Source of the DNA: Hydractinia symbiolongicarpus
Taxonomy: Eukaryota > Cnidaria > Hydrozoa > Anthoathecata > Hydractiniidae
Assembly: GCF_029227915.1 (NCBI RefSeq)
Contig: NC_079878.1
Span: 35,305,501 to 35,369,500, forward strand
DNA length: 64,000 bases
Direction of reading: 5' to 3'
Made by a program: the position numbers and the translations under genes. A model generated the notes under the pieces. That model had not been told where the DNA came from and made no database searches. It worked only from the letters and a program-made list of their open reading frames with translations. Each line of letters starts with the position of its first letter. The stretch's first letter is position 1. Below are positions 13,720 to 28,022 of the stretch, piece by piece.

Positions 13720-14800
13720 AATTTTTAAATAAAGCGCTACCACAGCGCCCAGTGTAATCGCTGAGTTCCAGCAATCAAGTCAAGTTAAGAATAAAGTTAT
13801 TTTTTGGAGTACACTAGCCTTATTTGTTACATGCACAAGGTCAAGTCCAAAATCAGTTCAATTTAGTCTCACAGTCAATCGTTTCACTGTTAGAAGCGGT
13901 GCAGGCTAGTAATGTCAGAAAAATATCGCTAAATACATGTTGGTACAAATATGTGACGCTACCGTTGAAACTCGAACGGACTGATACTGTTAGAAAGTCA
14001 ATAAAATGTAGTTTTGGGAACTGTCTCTATTTTCTCAGCGCGCGCTAACGGCTAGGATTGGTCCCACAGTACAAATTGACTTAATTGTCTAAATTTTTGA
14101 ACAAAGCGCTGCCACAGCGCCCTGTGTAACTGCTGAGGTCAAGCAATCATGTCAAATTAAGAAGAATTTATTTCTTAGAGTCCATTTGTGTCATTTATCT
14201 CATTCATACGGTCAAAGTCCACAACCTTTTCAATTAAGTCCCACAGTCAATCTTTTCACTGTTAAAAGCGATGCAAGCTAGTAATGTCAGAAAAATATCC
14301 CTAAATACATGTTGGTACGAATATGTGACGCAACCGTTGTAGCTTAAACGGACTGATACCGTTAGAAATTGAATGAAATGTAGTTTATGTAACTGTGTCT
14401 TTTTCCCCAGCGCGCTAACGGCTAGGATTCGTCCCACAGTAAAAAATGACTTATTTATCTAAATTTTTAAATAAAGCGCTACCACAGCGCCCAGTGTAAT
14501 CGCTGAGTTCCAGCAATCAAGTCAAGTTAAGAATAAAGTTATTTTTTGGAGTACACTAGCCTTATTTGTTACATGCACAAGGTCAAGTCCAAAATCAGTT
14601 CAATTTAGTCTCACAGTCAATCGTTTCACTGTTAGAAGCGGTGCAGGCTAGTAATGTCAGAAAAATATCGCTAAATACATGTTGGTACGAATATGTGACG
14701 CAACCGTTGAAACTCGAACGGACTGATACTGTTAGAAAGTCAATAAAATGTAGTTTTGGGAACTGTCTCTATTTTCTCAGCGCGCGCTAACGGCTAGGAT
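13720..14800 (+). repeat. 2-monomer repeat, 742-bp offset
   Basis: The segment at about 13720-14050 recurs at about 14462-14792 with very few differences, including the rare GTTAGAAGCGGTGCAGGC variant. The 742-bp spacing equals two monomers. Confidence 0.7.
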
Positions 14801-16529
14801 TGGTCCCACAGTAACAAATGACTTATTTATTTAACTTTTTAAATGAAACGCTACCACAGCGCCCAGTGCAATCGCTGAGATACAGCAATCATGTCAAATT
14901 AAGAAAAATGTTATTTTTTAGAGTCCAATTGTGTCATTTATCTCATTCATACGGTCAAAGTCCACAACCTTTTCAATTAAGTCTCACAGTCAATCGTTTC
15001 ACTGTTAAAAGCGGTGCAGGCTAGTAATGTCAGAAAAATATCGCTAAATACATGTTGGTACGAATATGTGACGAAAGCGTTGTACCTGAAACAGACTGAT
15101 ACCGTGAGAAAGTCAATGAAATTTAGTTTTGTAAACTGTCTCTATTTCTTCAGCGCGCACTCACGGCTAGGATTGATCCCACAGTACAAATTGACTTAAT
15201 TATCTAAATTTTTAAACAAAGCGTTGCCACAGCGCCCTGTGTAACTGCTGAGGTCAAGCAATCATGTCAAATTAAGAAGAATTTATTTCTTAGAGTCAAA
15301 TTGATTAATTTATCTCATTCATAAGGTCAAAGTCCAAAACCTTTTCAATTAAGTCCCACAGTCAATCTTTTCACTGTTAATAGCGATGCAAGCTAGTAAT
15401 GTCAGAAAAATATCCCTAAATACATGTTGGTACGAATATGTGACGCAACCGTTGAAACTCGAACGGACTGATACTGTTAGAAAGTAAATAAAATGTAGTT
15501 TTGGAAACTGTCTCTCTTTCCCCAGCGCGCTAACGGCTAGGATTGGTCTCACAGTAGAAAAAGATTTGTTTATTTAAGTTTTTAAATAAAGCCCTACCAT
15601 AGCGCCCAGTGTAATCGATGAGTTCCAGCAGTCAAGTCAAGTTAAGAATAATGTTATTTCTTGGAGTCCAATTGTGTCATTTATTACATTTATAAGGTGA
15701 AAGCCCAAGATCAGTTCAATTAAGTCCCACATTCAACCGTTTCACTGTTAAAAGCGATGCAATGCTAGGAATATGAGAAAAATATCGCTAAATACATGTT
15801 GGTACGAATATGTGACGCAACCGTTGAAACTCAAACGGACTGATACTGTTAGAATGTCAATAAAATGTAGTTTTGGAAACTGTCTCTATTTTCTCAGCGC
15901 GCGCTAACGGCTAGGATTGGTCCCACAGTAAAAAATGACTTATTTATCTAAATTTTTAAATAGAACGCTACCACAGCGCCCAGTGTAATCGCTGAGTTTC
16001 AGCAATCAAGTCAAGTTAAGAATAAAGTTATTTTTTGGAGTACACTAGCCTCATTCGTTACATTCACAAGGTCAAAGTCCAAAATCAGTTCAATTAAGTC
16101 CCACAGTCAATGGTTTTACTAGTAAAAGGGATGCAACCTAGTAATATCAGAAACATATCGCTAAATACATGTTGGTACCAATATGTGACGCAACCGTTAA
16201 AACTCAAACGGACTGATACTGTTAGAATGTCAATAAAATGTAGTTTTGGAAACTGTCTCTATTTTCTCAGCGCGCGCTAACGGCTAGGATTGGTCCCACA
16301 GTAAAAAATGACTTATTTATCTAAATTTTTAAATAGAACGCTACCACAACGCCCAGTGTAATCGCTGAGTTTCAGCAATCAAGTCAAGTTAAGAATAAAG
16401 CTATTTTTTGGAGTACACTAGCCTTATTTGTTACATGCACAAGGTCAAGTCCAAAATCAGTTCAATTAAGTCCCACAGTCAATGGTTTTACTGGTAAAAG
16501 CGATGCAACCTAGTAATATCAGAAACATA

Positions 16530-19500
16530 TCGCTAAATACATGTTGGTACCAATATGTGACGCAACCGTTGAAACTCAAACGAACTGATACTGTTAGAAA
16601 GTCAGTAAAATTTAGTTTTGGCAGCTGTCTCTATTTTCTCAGCGCACGCTAACGGCCATCATTGGTCCCACAGTAACAAATGACTTATTTATCTAAATTT
16701 TTAAATGAAACGTTACCACAGCGCCCAGTGTAATCGCTGAGATACAGCAATCATGCAAATTAAGAAGAATGTTATTTTTTGGAGTCCAATTGTGTCATTT
16801 ATCTCATTTATAAAGTCAAAGTCCACAATCGGTTCAATTAAGTCTCACAGTGAATCGTTTCACTGTTAAAAGCGATGCAAGCTAGTAATGTCAGAAAAAT
16901 ATCGCTAAATGCATGCTGGTACGAATATGAGACGCAAGCGTTGTACCTGAAACGGACTGATACCGTTAGAAAGTCAATAAAATTTAGTTTTGGAAACTGT
17001 CTCTATTTTCTCAGCGCGCGCTAACCGCTAGGATTGGTCCCACAGTAACAAATGACTTGTTTATCTAAATTTTTAAACAAAGCGCTGCCACAGCGCCCTG
17101 TGTAACTGCTGAGGTCAAGCAATCATGTCAAATTAAGAAGAATTTATTTCTTAGAGTCCAATTGTGTCATTTATCTCATTCATAAGGTCAAAGTCCAAAA
17201 CCTTTTCAATTAAGTCCCACAGTCAATCTTTTCACTGTTAAAAGCGATGCAAGCTAGTAATGTCAGAAAAATATCCCTAAATACATGTTGGTACGAATAT
17301 GTGACGCAACCGTTGTAGCTTAAACGGACTGATACCGTTAGAAATTGAATGAAATCTAGTTTATGTAACTGTGTCTTTTTCCCAGCGCGCGCTAACGGCT
17401 AGGATTGGTCCCACTGTAACAAATGACTTATTTATCTAAATTTTTAAATAAAGCGCTACCACAGCTCACAGTGTAATTGCTGAGTTCCAGCAATCAAGTC
17501 AAGTTAAGAATAAAGTTATTTTTTGGAGTACACTAGCCTCATTTGTTACATTCACAAGGTCAAAGTCCAAAATCAGTTCAATTAAGTCCCACAGTCAATG
17601 GTTTTACTGGTAAAAGGGATGCAACCTAGTAATATCAGAAACATATCGCAAAATACATGTTGGTACCAATATGTGACGCAACCGTTAAAACTCAAACGGA
17701 CTGATACTGTTAGAATGTCAATAAAATGTAGTTTTGGAAACTGTCTCTATTTTCTCAGCGCGCGCTAACGGCTAGGATTGGTCCCACAGTGAAAAATGAC
17801 TTATTTATCTAAATTTTTAAATAGAGCGCTACCACAGCGCCCAGTGTAATCGCTGAGTTTCAGCAATCAAGTCAAGTTAAGAATAAAGCTATTTTTTGGA
17901 GTACACTGGCCTCATTTGTTACATTCACAAGGTCAAAGTCCAAAATCAGTTCAATTAAGTCCCACAGTCAATGGTTTCACTGGTAAAAGCGATGCAACCT
18001 AGTAATATCAGAAACATATCGCTAAATACATGTTGGTACCAATATGTGACGCAACCGTTGAAACTCAAACGAACTGATACTGTTAGAAGGTCAATGAAAT
18101 GTAGTTTAGGAAACCGTCTCTATTTTCGCAGCGCGCTAACAGCTAGGATTGGTCCCACAGTAACAAATGACTTATTTATCTAAATTTTTAAATGAAACGC
18201 TACCACAGCGCCCAGTGTAATCGCTGAGATACAGCAATCATGTCAAATTAAGAAGAATGTTATTTTTTAGAGTCCAATTGTGTCATTTATCTCATTTATA
18301 AAGTCAAACTCCAAAATCAGTTCAATTAAGTTTCACAGTCAATTGTTTCACTGTTAAAAGCGGTGCAAGCTAGTAATGTCAGAAAAACATCGCTAAATAC
18401 ATGTTGGAACGAATATGTGACGCAAGCGTTGTACCTGAAACGGACTGATACCGTTGGAAAGTCAATGAAATGTAGTTTTGGAAACTGTCTCTATTTTTAC
18501 GGGGCGCGCTAACGGCTAGGATTTGTCTCACAATAAGAAATGACTTGTTTATCTAAATTTTTAAATAGAGCGCTACCACAGCGCCCAGTGTAATCGCTGA
18601 GTTTCAGCAATCAAGTCAAGTTAAGAATAAAGCTATTTTTTGGAGTACACTGGCCTCATTTGTTACATTCACAAGGTCAAAGTCCAAAATCAGTTCAATT
18701 AAGTCCCACAGTCAATGGTTTCACTGGTAAAAGCGATGCAACCTAGTAATATCAGAAACATATCTCTAAATACATGTTGGTACCAATATGTGACGCAACC
18801 ATTGAAACTCGAACGGACTGATACCGTTAGAAAGTCAATGAAATGTAGTTTTGGAAACTGTCTCTATTTTATAAGCGAGCGCTAACGGCTAGGATTGGTC
18901 TCACAGTAACAATTAAACAAAGCGCTGCCACAGCGCCCAGTGTAATCGCTGAGATACAGCAATCATGTCAAATTAAGGAGACATTTATTTTTTAGAGTCC
19001 AATTGAGTCATTTATCTCATTTATAAAGTCAAAGTCTAAAATCAGTTCAATTAAGTCTCACAGTCAATCGTTTCACTGTTAAAAGCGGTGCAAGCTAGCA
19101 ATGTCAGAAAAATATCGCTAAATACATGTTGGTACGAATATGTGACGCAAGCGTTGTACCTGAAACGGACTGATACCGTCAGAAAGTCAATAAAATTTAG
19201 TTTTGGAAACTGTCCCTAATTTCTCAGCGCGCGTTAACGGCTAGGATTTCTCTCACAATAAGAAATGACTTGTTTATCTGAATTTTTAAATGAAACGCTA
19301 CCACAGCGCCAAGTGTAATCGCTGAGATACAGCAATCATGTCAAATTAAAAAGAATGTTATTTTTTAGAGTCCAACTGTGTCACTTATCTCATTTATAAA
19401 GTCAAAGTCCAAAATCAGTTCAATTTAGTCCCACAGTCAATGGTTTCACTGTTAAAAGGGATGCAACCTAGTAATATCAGAAACATATCTCTAAATACAT

Positions 19501-22500
19501 GTTGGTACCAATATGTCACGCAACCGTTGAAACTCAAACGGACTGATACCGTTAGAAAGTCAATGAAATGTAGTTTTGGAGACTGTCTCAATTTTCTAAG
19601 CGAGCGCTAACGGCTAGGATTGGTCCCACAGTAACAATTAAACAAAGCGCTGCCACAGCGCCCAGTGTAATCGCTGAGATACAGCAATAATGTCAAATTA
19701 AGGAGACTGTTATTTTTTAGAGTCCAATTGAGTCATTTATCTCATTTATAAAGTCAAAGTCCAAAATCAGTTCAATTAAGTCTCACAGTCAATCGTTTCA
19801 CTGTTAAAAGCGGTGCAAGCTAGCAATGTCAGAAAAATATCGCTAAATACATGTTGGTGCGAATATGAGACGCAAGCGTTGTACCTGAAACGGACTGATA
19901 CCGTTAAAAAGTCAACGAAATGTAGTTTTGGAAACCGTCTCTATTTTCTCAGCGCGCGATAACAGCTAGGATTGGTCCCAAAGTAACAAATGACTTATTT
20001 ATCTAAATTTTTAAATGAAACGCTACCACAGCGCCCAGTGTAATCGCTGAGATACAGCAATCATGTCAAATTAAGAAAAATGTTATTTTTAGAGTCCAAT
20101 TGTGTCATTTATCTCCTTTATAAAGTCAAAGTCCAAAATCAGTTCTATTAAGTCTCACAGTCAATCGTTTCACTGTTAAAAGCGGTGCAAGCTAGCAATG
20201 TCAGAAAAATATCGCTAAATACATGTTGGTACCAATATGTGACGCAACCGTTGAAACTCAAACGAACTGATACTGTTAGAAAGTCAGTAAAATTTAGTTT
20301 TGGAAGCTGTCTCTATTTTCTCAGCGCACGCTAACGGCCATCATTGGTCCCACAGTAACAAATGACTTATTTATCTAAATTTTTAAATGAAACGTTACCA
20401 CAGCGCCCAGTGTAATCGCTGAGATACAGCAATCATGCAAATTAAGAAGAATGTCATTTTTTGGAGTCCAATTGTGTCATTTATCTCATTTATAAAGTCA
20501 AAGTCCACAATCAGTTCAATTAAGTCTCACAGTGAATCGTTTCACTGTTAAAAGCGATGCAAGCTAGTAATGTCAGAAAAATATCGCTAAATGCATGCTG
20601 GTACGAATATGAGACGCAACCGTTGTACCTGAAACGGACTGATACCGTTAGAAAGTCAATAAAATTTAGTTTTGGAAACTGTCTCTATTTTCTCAGCGCG
20701 CGCTAACCGCTAGGATTGGTCCCACAGTAACAAATGACTTGTTTATCTAAATTTTTAAACAAAGCGCTGCCACAGCGCCCTGTGTAACTGCTGAGGTCAA
20801 GCAATCATGTCAAATTAAGAAGAATTTATTTCTTAGAGTCCAATTGTGTCATTTATCTCATTCATAAGGTCAAAGTCCAAAACCTTTTCAATTAAGTCCC
20901 ACAGTCAATCTTTTCACTGTTAAAAGCGATGCAAGCTAGTAATGTCAGAAAAATATCCCTAAATACATGTTGGTACGAATATGTGACGCAACCGTTGTAG
21001 CTTAAACGGACTGATACCGTTAGAAATTGAATGAAATCTAGTTTATGTAACTGTGTCTTTTTCCCAGCGCGCGCTAACGGCTAGGATTGGTCCCACTGTA
21101 ACAAATGACTTATTTATCTAAATTTTTAAATAAAGCGCTACCACAGCTCCCAGTGTAATCGCTGAGTTCCAGCAATCAAGTCAAGTTAAGAATAAAGTTA
21201 TTTTTTGGAGTACACTAGCCTCATTTGTTACATTCACAAGGTCAAAGTCCAAAATCAGTTCAATTAAGTCCCACAGTCAATGGTTTTACTGGTAAAAGGG
21301 ATGCAACCTAGTAATATCAGAAACATATCGCTAAATACATGTTGGTACCAATATGTGACGCAACCGTTAAAACTCAAACGGAGTGATACTGTTAGAATGT
21401 CAATAAAATGTAGTTTTGGAAACTGTCTCTATTTTCTCAGCGCGCGCTAACGACTAGGATTGGTCCCACAGTGAAAAATGACTTATTTATCTAAATTTTT
21501 AAATAGAGCGCTACCACAGCGCCCAGTGTAATCGCTGAGTTTCAGCAATCAAGTCAAGTTAAGAATAAAGCTATTTTTTGGAGTACACTGGCCTCATTTG
21601 TTACATTCACAAGGTCAAAGTCCAAAATCAGTTCAATTAAGTCCCACAGTCAATGGTTTCACTGGTAAAAGCGATGCAACCTAGTAATATCAGAAACATA
21701 TCGCTAAATACATGTTGGTACCAATATGTGACGCAACCGTTGAAACTCAAACGAACTGATACTGTTAGAAGGTCAATGAAATGTAGTTTAGGAAACCGTC
21801 TCTATTTTCTCAGCGCGCTAACAGCTAGGATTGGTCCCACAGTAACAAATGACTTATTTATCTAAATTTTTAAATGAAACGCTACCACAGCGCCCAGTGT
21901 AATCGCTGAGATACAGCAATCATGTCAAATTAAGAAGAATGTTATTTTTTAGAGTCCAATTGTGTCATTTATCTCATTTATAAAGTCAAACTCCAAAATC
22001 AGTTCAATTAAGTTTCACAGTCAATTGTTTCACTGTTAAAAGCGGTGCAAGCTAGTAATGTCAGAAAAACATCGCTAAATTCATGTTGGTACGAATATGT
22101 GACGCAAGCGTTGTACCTGAAACGGACTGATACCGTTGGAAAGTCAATGAAATGTAGTTTTGGAAACTGTCTCTATTTTTACGGGGCGCGCTAACGGCTA
22201 GGATTTGTCTCACAATAAGAAATGACTTGTTTATCTAAATTTTTAAATAAAGCGTTACCACAGCGCCCAGTGTAATCGCTGAGTTCCAGCAATCAAGTCA
22301 AGTTAAGAATAAAGTTATTTCTTGGAGTACACTTGCCTCATTTTTTACATTCACAAGGTCAAAGTCCAAAATCAGTTCAATTAAGTCCCACAGTCAATGG
22401 TTTCACTGGTAAAAGCGATGCAACCTAGTAATATAAGAAACATATCGCTAAATACATGTTAATACCAATATGTGACGCAACCGTTGAAACTCAAACGAAC

Positions 22501-24630
22501 TGATACTGTTAGAAAGTCAGTAAAATTTAGTTTTGGAAGCTGTCTCTATTTTCTCAGCGCACGCTAACGGCCATCATTGGTCCCACAGTAACAAATGACT
22601 TATTTATCTAAATTTTTAAATGAAACGTTACCACAGCGCCCAGTGTAATCGCTGAGATACAGCAATCATGCAAATTAAGAAGAATGTTATTTTTTGGAGT
22701 CCAATTGTGTCATTTATCTCATTTATAAAGTCAAAGTCCACAATCAGTTCAATTAAGTCTCACAGTGAATCGTTTCACTGTTAAAAGCGATGCAAGCTAG
22801 TAATGTCAGAAAAATATCGCTAATTGCATGCTGGTACGAATATGAGACGCAAGCGTTGTACCTGAAACGGACTGATACCGTTAGAAAGTCAATAAAATTT
22901 AGTTTTGGAAACTGTCTCTATTTTCTCAGCGCGCGCTAACCGCTAGGATTGGTCCCACAGTAACAAATGACTTGTTTATCTAAATTTTTAAACAAAGCGC
23001 TGCCACAGCGCCCTGTGTAACTGCTGAGGTCAAGCAATCATGTCAAATTAAGAAGAATTTATTTCTTAGAGTCCAATTGTGTCATTTATCTCATTCATAA
23101 GGTCAAAGTCCAAAACCTTTTCAATTAAGTCCCACAGTCAATCTTTTCACTGTTAAAAGCGATGCAAGCTAGTAATGTCAGAAAAATATCCCTAAATACA
23201 TGTTGGTACGAATATGTGACGCAACCGTTGTAGCTTAAACGGACTGATACCGTTAGAAATTGAATGAAATCTAGTTTATGTAACTGTGTCTTTTTCCCAG
23301 CGCGCGCTAACGGCTAGGATTGGTCCCACTGTAACAAATGACTAATTTATCTAAATTTTTAAATAAAGCGCTACCACAGCTCCCAGTGTAATCGCTGAGT
23401 TCCAGCAATCAAGTCAAGTTAAGAATAAAGTTATTTTTTGGAGTACACTAGCCTCATTTGTTACATTCACAAGGTCAAAGTCCAAAATCAGTTCAATTAA
23501 GTCCCACAGTCAATGGTTTTACTGGTAAAAGGGATGCAACCTAGTAATATCAGAAACATATCGCTAAATACATGTTGGTACCAATATGTGACGCAACCGT
23601 TAAAACTCAAACGGACTGATACTGTTAGAATGTCAATAAAATGTAGTTTTGGAAACTGTCTCTATTTTCTCAGCGCGCGCTAACGGCTAGGATTGGTCCC
23701 ACAGTGAAAAATGACTTATTTATCTAAATTTTTAAATAGAGCGCTACCACAGCGCCCAGTGTAATCGCAGAGTTTCAGCAATCAAGTCAAGTTAAGAATA
23801 AAGCTATTTTTTGGAGTACACTGGCCTCATTTGTTACATTCACAAGGTCAAAGTCCAAAATCAGTTCAATTAAGTCCCACAGTCAATGGTTTCACTGGTA
23901 AAAGCGATGCAACCTAGTAATATCAGAAACATATCGCTAAATACATGTTGGTACCAATATGTGACGCAACCGTTGAAACTCAAACGAACTGATACTGTTA
24001 GAAGGTCAATGAAATGTAGTTTAGGAAACCGTCTCTATTTTCTCAGCGCGCTAACAGCTAGGATTGGTCCCACAGTAACAAATGACTTATTTATCTAAAT
24101 TTTTAAATGAAACGATACCACAGCGCCCAGTGTAATCGCTGAGATACAACAATCATGTCAAATTAAGAAGAATGTGATTTTTTAGAGTCCAATTGTGTCA
24201 TTTATCTCATTTATAAAGTCAAACTCCAAAATCAGTTCAATTAAGTCTCACAGTCAATCGTTTCACTGTTAAAGGCGGTGCAAGCTAGTAATGTCAGAAA
24301 AACATCGCTAAGTACATGTTGGTACGAAAATGTGACGCAAGCGTTGTACCTGAAACGGACTGATACCGTTAGAAAGCCAATGAAATGTAGTTGTGGAAAC
24401 TGTCTCTATTTTCACGGGGCGCGCTAACGGCTAGGATTTGTCTCACAATAAGAAATGACTTGTTTATCTAAATTTTTAAATAAAGCGTTACCACAGCGCC
24501 CAGTGTAATCGCTGAGTTCCAGCAATCAAGTCAAGAAAAGAATAAAGTTATTTCTTGGAGTACACTTGCCTCATTTGTTACATTCACAAGGTCAAAGTCC
24601 AAAATCAGTTCAATTAAGTCCCACAGTCAA
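16530..24630 (+). repeat. HOR block with 3682- and 2233-bp periods
   Basis: The segment at about 16530-18570 recurs at about 20212-22252 (offset 3682), and about 20240-22470 recurs at 22473-24630 (offset 2233, six monomers). The rare variant CTAACGGCCATCATTGG marks the start of each copy, near 16650, 20332 and 22565. The copies look nearly identical by eye, which indicates recent amplification. Confidence 0.8.
18912..18913 (+). repeat. 21-bp deletion subtype junction
   Basis: Here CACAGTAACAA joins directly to TTAAACAAAGCG, lacking 21 bp (ATGACTT...AAATTT) present in other monomers. The same junction recurs near 19637, 24837, 25925, 28886, 29984, 32202, 43942, 45039 and 47256. It usually accompanies the linked variant AAGCGAGCGCTAACGG (AAGCAAGCGC in the 32.2 and 47.2 kb copies), so it is an inherited subtype marker. 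Confidence 0.8.
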
Positions 24631-27600
24631 TCGTTTCACTGTTAAAAGCGATGCAACCTAGTAATATCAGAAACATATCTCTAAATACATGTTGGTACCA
24701 ATATGTGACGCAACCATTGAAACTCGAACGGACTGATACCGTTAGAAAGTCAATGAAATGTAGTTTTGGAAACTGTCTCTATTTTATAAGCGAGCGCTAA
24801 CGGCTAGGATTGGTCTCACAGTAACAATTAAACAAAGCGCTGCCACAGCGCCCAGTGTAATCGCTGAGATACAGCAATCATGTCAAATTAAGGAGACATT
24901 TATTTTTTAGAGTCCAACTGAGTCATTTATCTCATTTATAAAGTCAAAGTCCAAAATCAGTTCAATTAAGTCTCACAGTCAATCGTTTCACTGTTAAAAG
25001 CGGTGCAAGCTAGCAATGTCAGAAAAATATCGCTAAATACATGTTGGTACGAATATGTGACGCAAGCGTTGTACCTGAAACGGACTGATACCGTTAGAAA
25101 GTCAATGAAATTTAGTTTTGGAAACTGTCCCTAATTTCTCAGCGCGCGTTAACGGCTAGGATTTCTCTCACAATAAGAAATGACTTGTTTATCTGAATTT
25201 TTAAATGAAACGCTACCACAGCGCCAAGTGTAATCGCTGAGATACAGCAATCATGTCAAATTAAAAAGAATGTTATTTTTTAGAGTCCAACTGTGTCACT
25301 TATCTCATTTATAAAGTCAAAGTCCAAAATCAGTTCAATTTAGTCCCACAGTCAATGGTTTCACTGTTAAAAGGGATGCAACCTAGTAATATCAGAAACA
25401 TATCTCTAAATACATGTTGGTACTAATATGTGACGCAACCATTGAAACTCGAACGGACTGATACCGTTAGAAAGTCAATGAAATGTAGTTTTGGAAACTG
25501 TCTCTATTTTCTCAGCGCGCGCTAACGGCTAGGATTGGTCCCACAGTAACAAATGACTTATTTATCTAAATTTTTAAATAAAGCGCTACCACAGCGCCCA
25601 GTGAAATTGCTGAGTTCCAGCAATCAAGTCAAGTTAAGAACAAAGTTATTTCTTGGAGTACACTTGCCTCATTTGTTTCATTCACAAGGTCAAAGTCCAA
25701 AATCAGTTCAATTAAGTCCCACTGTCAATGGTTTCACTGGTAAAAGCGATGCAACCTAGTAATATCAGAAACATATCGCTAAATACATGTTGGTACCAAT
25801 ATGTCACGCAACCGTTGAAACTCAAACGGACTGATACCGTTAGAAAGTCAATGAAATGTAGTTTTGGAAACTGTCTCAATTTTCTAAGCGAGCGCTAACG
25901 GCTAGGATTGGTCCCACAGTAACAATTAAACAAAGCGCTGCCACAGCGCCCAGTGTAATCGCTGAGATACAGCAATCATGTCAATTTAAGGAGACTGTTA
26001 TTTTTTAGAGTCCAATTGAGTCATTTATCTCATTTATAAAGTCAAAGTCCAAAATCAGTTCAATTAAGTCTCACAGTCAATCGTTTCACTGTTAAAAGCG
26101 GTGGAAGCTAGCAATGTCAGAAAAATATCGCTAAATACATGTTGGTGCGAATATGAGACGCAAGCGTTGTACCTGAAACGGACTGATACCGTTAAAAAGT
26201 CAACGAAATGTAGTTTTGGAAACTTTCTCTCTTTTCTGAGCGCGCGTTAACGGCTAGGATTGGTCCCACAGTAACAAATGACTTATTTATCTAAATTTTT
26301 ATATGAAACGCTACCACAGCGCCAAGTGTAATCGCTGAGATACAGCAATCATGTCAAATTAAAAAGAATGTTATTTTTTAGAGTCCAACTGTGTCATTTA
26401 TCTCATTTATAAAGTCAAAGTCCAGAATCAGTTCAATTAAGTCTCACAGTCAATCGTTTTACTGTTAAAAGCGACGCAAGCTAGTAATGTCAGAAAAATA
26501 TCGCTAAATACATGTTGGTGCGAATATGAGACGCAAGCGTTGTACCTGAAACGGACTGATACCGTTAAAAAGTCAACGAAATGTAGTTTTGGACACTGTG
26601 TCTATTTTCTCAGCGCGCCCTAACGGCTAGGGTTGGTCCCACAGTAAAAAATGACTTATTTATCTAAAGGTTTAAATAAAGCGCGACCACAGCGCCCAGT
26701 GTAATCGCTTAGTTCCAGCAATCAAGTCAAGTTAAGAATAAAGTTATTTCTTGGAGTACACTTGCCTCATTTGTTACATTCACAAGGTCGAAGTCCAAAA
26801 TCAGTTCAATTAAGTCCCACAGTCAATGGTTTCACTGGTAAAAGCGATGCAACCTAGTAATATCAGAAACATATCGCTAAATACATGTTGGTACCAATAT
26901 GTGACGCAACTGTTGAAACTCAAACGGACTGATACCGTTAGAAAGTCAATGAAATGTAGTTTTGGAAACCGTCTCTATTTTCTCAGCGCGCGATAACAGC
27001 TAGGATTGGTCCCAAAGTACCAAATGACTTATTTATCTAAATTTTTAAATGAAACGCTACCACAGCGCCCAGTGTAATCGCTGAGATACAGCAATCATGT
27101 CAAATTAAGAAGAATGTTATTTTTTAGAGTCCAATTGTGTCATTTATCTCCTTTATAAAGTCAAAGTCCAAAATCAGTTCAATTAAGTCTCACAGTCAAT
27201 CGTTTCACTGTTAAAAGCGGTGCAAGCTAGCAATGTCAGAAAAATATCGCTAAATACATGTTGGTGCGAATATGAGACGCAAGCGTTGTACCTGAAACGG
27301 ACTGATACCGTTAAAAAGTCAACGAAATGTAGTTTTGTAAACTTTCTCTCTTTTCTGAGCGCGCGTTAACGGCTAGGATTGGTCCCACAGTAACAAATGA
27401 CTTATTTATCTAAATTTTTATATGAAACGCTACCACAGCGCCAAGTGTAATCGCTGAGATACAGCAATCATGTCAAATTAAAAAGAATGTTATTTTTTAG
27501 AGTCCAACTGTGTCATTTATCTCATTTATAAAGTCAAAGTCCAGAATCAGTTCAATTAAGTCTCACAGTCAATCGTTTTACTGTTAAAAGCGACGCAAGC

Positions 27601-28022
27601 TAGTAATGTCAGAAAAATATCGCTAAATACATGTTGGTGCGAATATGAGACGCAAGCGTTGTACCTGAAACGGACTGATACCGTTAAAAAGTCAACGAAA
27701 TGTAGTTTTGGACACTGTGTCTATTTTCTCAGCGCGCGCTAACGGCTAGGGTTGGTCCCACAGTAAAAAATGACTTATTTATCTAAAGGTTTAAATAAAG
27801 CGCGACCACAGCGCCCAGTGAAATCGCTGAGTTCCAGCAATCAAGTCAAGTTAAGAATAAAGTTATTTCTTGGAGTACACTTGCCTCATTTGTTACATTC
27901 ACAAGGTCAAAGTCCAAAATCAGTTCAATTAAGTCCCACTGTCAATGGTTTCACTGGTAAAAGCGATGCAACCTAGTAATATCAGAAACATATCGCTAAA
28001 TACATGTTGGTACCAATATGTC
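23964..28022 (+). repeat. 4059-bp HOR, copy 1
   Basis: This eleven-monomer unit is followed immediately by a second copy at 28023-32081. The boundary is visible where 23963 (G in TGTGACGC) differs from 28022 (C in TGTCACGC). Every line compared within the unit looked identical to copy 2, including rare variants such as GCGCCCTAACGGCTAGGG and TTTATATGAAACG. Confidence 0.85.
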